Below, in pieces: positions 34,252-34,365 of a stretch of DNA of 34,365 nucleotides (the stretch's first letter is position 1; each line of letters starts with the position of its first letter). Source of the DNA: CAYMSA01 sp964392965. GTDB lineage: Bacteria; Actinomycetota; Coriobacteriia; Anaerosomatales; Anaerosomataceae. The DNA lies in contig CAYMSA010000012.1 of NCBI GenBank assembly GCA_964392965.1, forward strand, positions 1 through 34,365, given 5' to 3'. The notes under the pieces were generated by a model. It ran no database searches. It was given only the letters and a program-made list of their open reading frames with translations, and was not told the DNA's origin. The position numbers and the translations under genes were made by a program.

Positions 34252-34294
34252 CGCCAGGGCACGAGGCCCCGCGGTCGCGAACCATCCTGGCGTG
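34250..34294. repeat. Inverted repeat upstream of the cmk promoter
   Basis: CACGCCAGG (34250-34258) and CCTGGCGTG (34286-34294) are a perfect 9-base inverted repeat with a 27-base spacer, adjoining the -10 of the putative cmk promoter. It could be an operator or the terminator of a gene beyond the window. The remaining bases to 34365 show no convincing gene. Confidence 0.4.
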
Positions 34295-34365
34295 GTCGGG
34301 GAACGGCCTCCCAAGTGGCGCCGCAACCCCCGTGGCGCTCCCGGCTACCGGACGCTCAGTCGCGC

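Noticed and set aside
34295..34365. Short open minus-strand frame reaching the right edge
   Set aside because: Its translation is low in family-like features and continues into the cmk leader; no support for a gene.

Overview
The window looks like a draft genome or metagenome bin from a GC-rich, probably anaerobic member of the Actinomycetota, most plausibly a Coriobacteriia-like lineage. The reasons are an actinobacterial integration host factor gene (mihF) beside gmk and rpoZ, GC-ending codons throughout, an NAD-linked dihydroorotate dehydrogenase (PyrD class 1B with PyrK), a ferrous iron transporter with a DtxR-type regulator, and a rubrerythrin-like protein. The lineage is inferred from gene content, not from a phylogeny. 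A run of exactly 100 N (2630-2729) marks a scaffold gap of unknown true size. No rRNA, tRNA, insertion sequence, phage or CRISPR array was seen.

Nearly all genes lie on the minus strand, so transcription runs from high to low coordinates, and many neighbours overlap by 4 to 20 bases. From the right: (1) 34211-27038 is a long coupled cluster, cmk-plsC-ispH-radical SAM (DUF512)-der-plsY-gpsA-rpe, covering CMP phosphorylation, phospholipid synthesis, isoprenoids and ribosome assembly. (2) 27024-23364 is the riboflavin operon ribD-ribE-ribBA-ribH. It is headed by an FMN riboswitch only 13 bases after rpe, and the P1 helix of the riboswitch contains the ribD ribosome binding site. (3) 23210-19988 is PHP phosphatase-nif3-zinc ribbon protein-rnhA-queD. 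(4) 19762-17085 is dtxR-feoB, with a candidate operator on the promoter. (5) 17029-6248 is one operon for the whole de novo route to UMP: pyrR-pyrB-pyrC-carA-carB-pyrK-pyrD-pyrF-pyrE. Its leader shows a PyrR site, an antiterminator and a terminator. (6) 6240-4932 is mihF-gmk-rpoZ behind its own promoter. (7) 4854-2730 is thiI followed by a DUF3524 glycosyltransferase, homologous to the tRNA-queuosine mannosyltransferase. (8) On the plus strand, 1511-2629 holds a DJ-1/PfpI protein and the rubrerythrin-like protein, which run into the gap. (9) coaBC (1283-72) ends the window.

Most of the window is core metabolism. The points most worth following are the ThiI/DUF3524 pair, which suggests a bacterial pathway for glycosylated queuosine (QueD is encoded 16 kb away); the complete PyrR attenuator; the intra-operon FMN riboswitch that masks a Shine-Dalgarno sequence; the unusual N-terminal tail of PyrF; and a hairpin-rich untranslated stretch before the DJ-1 gene. 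I found no clearly novel defence or mobile system.
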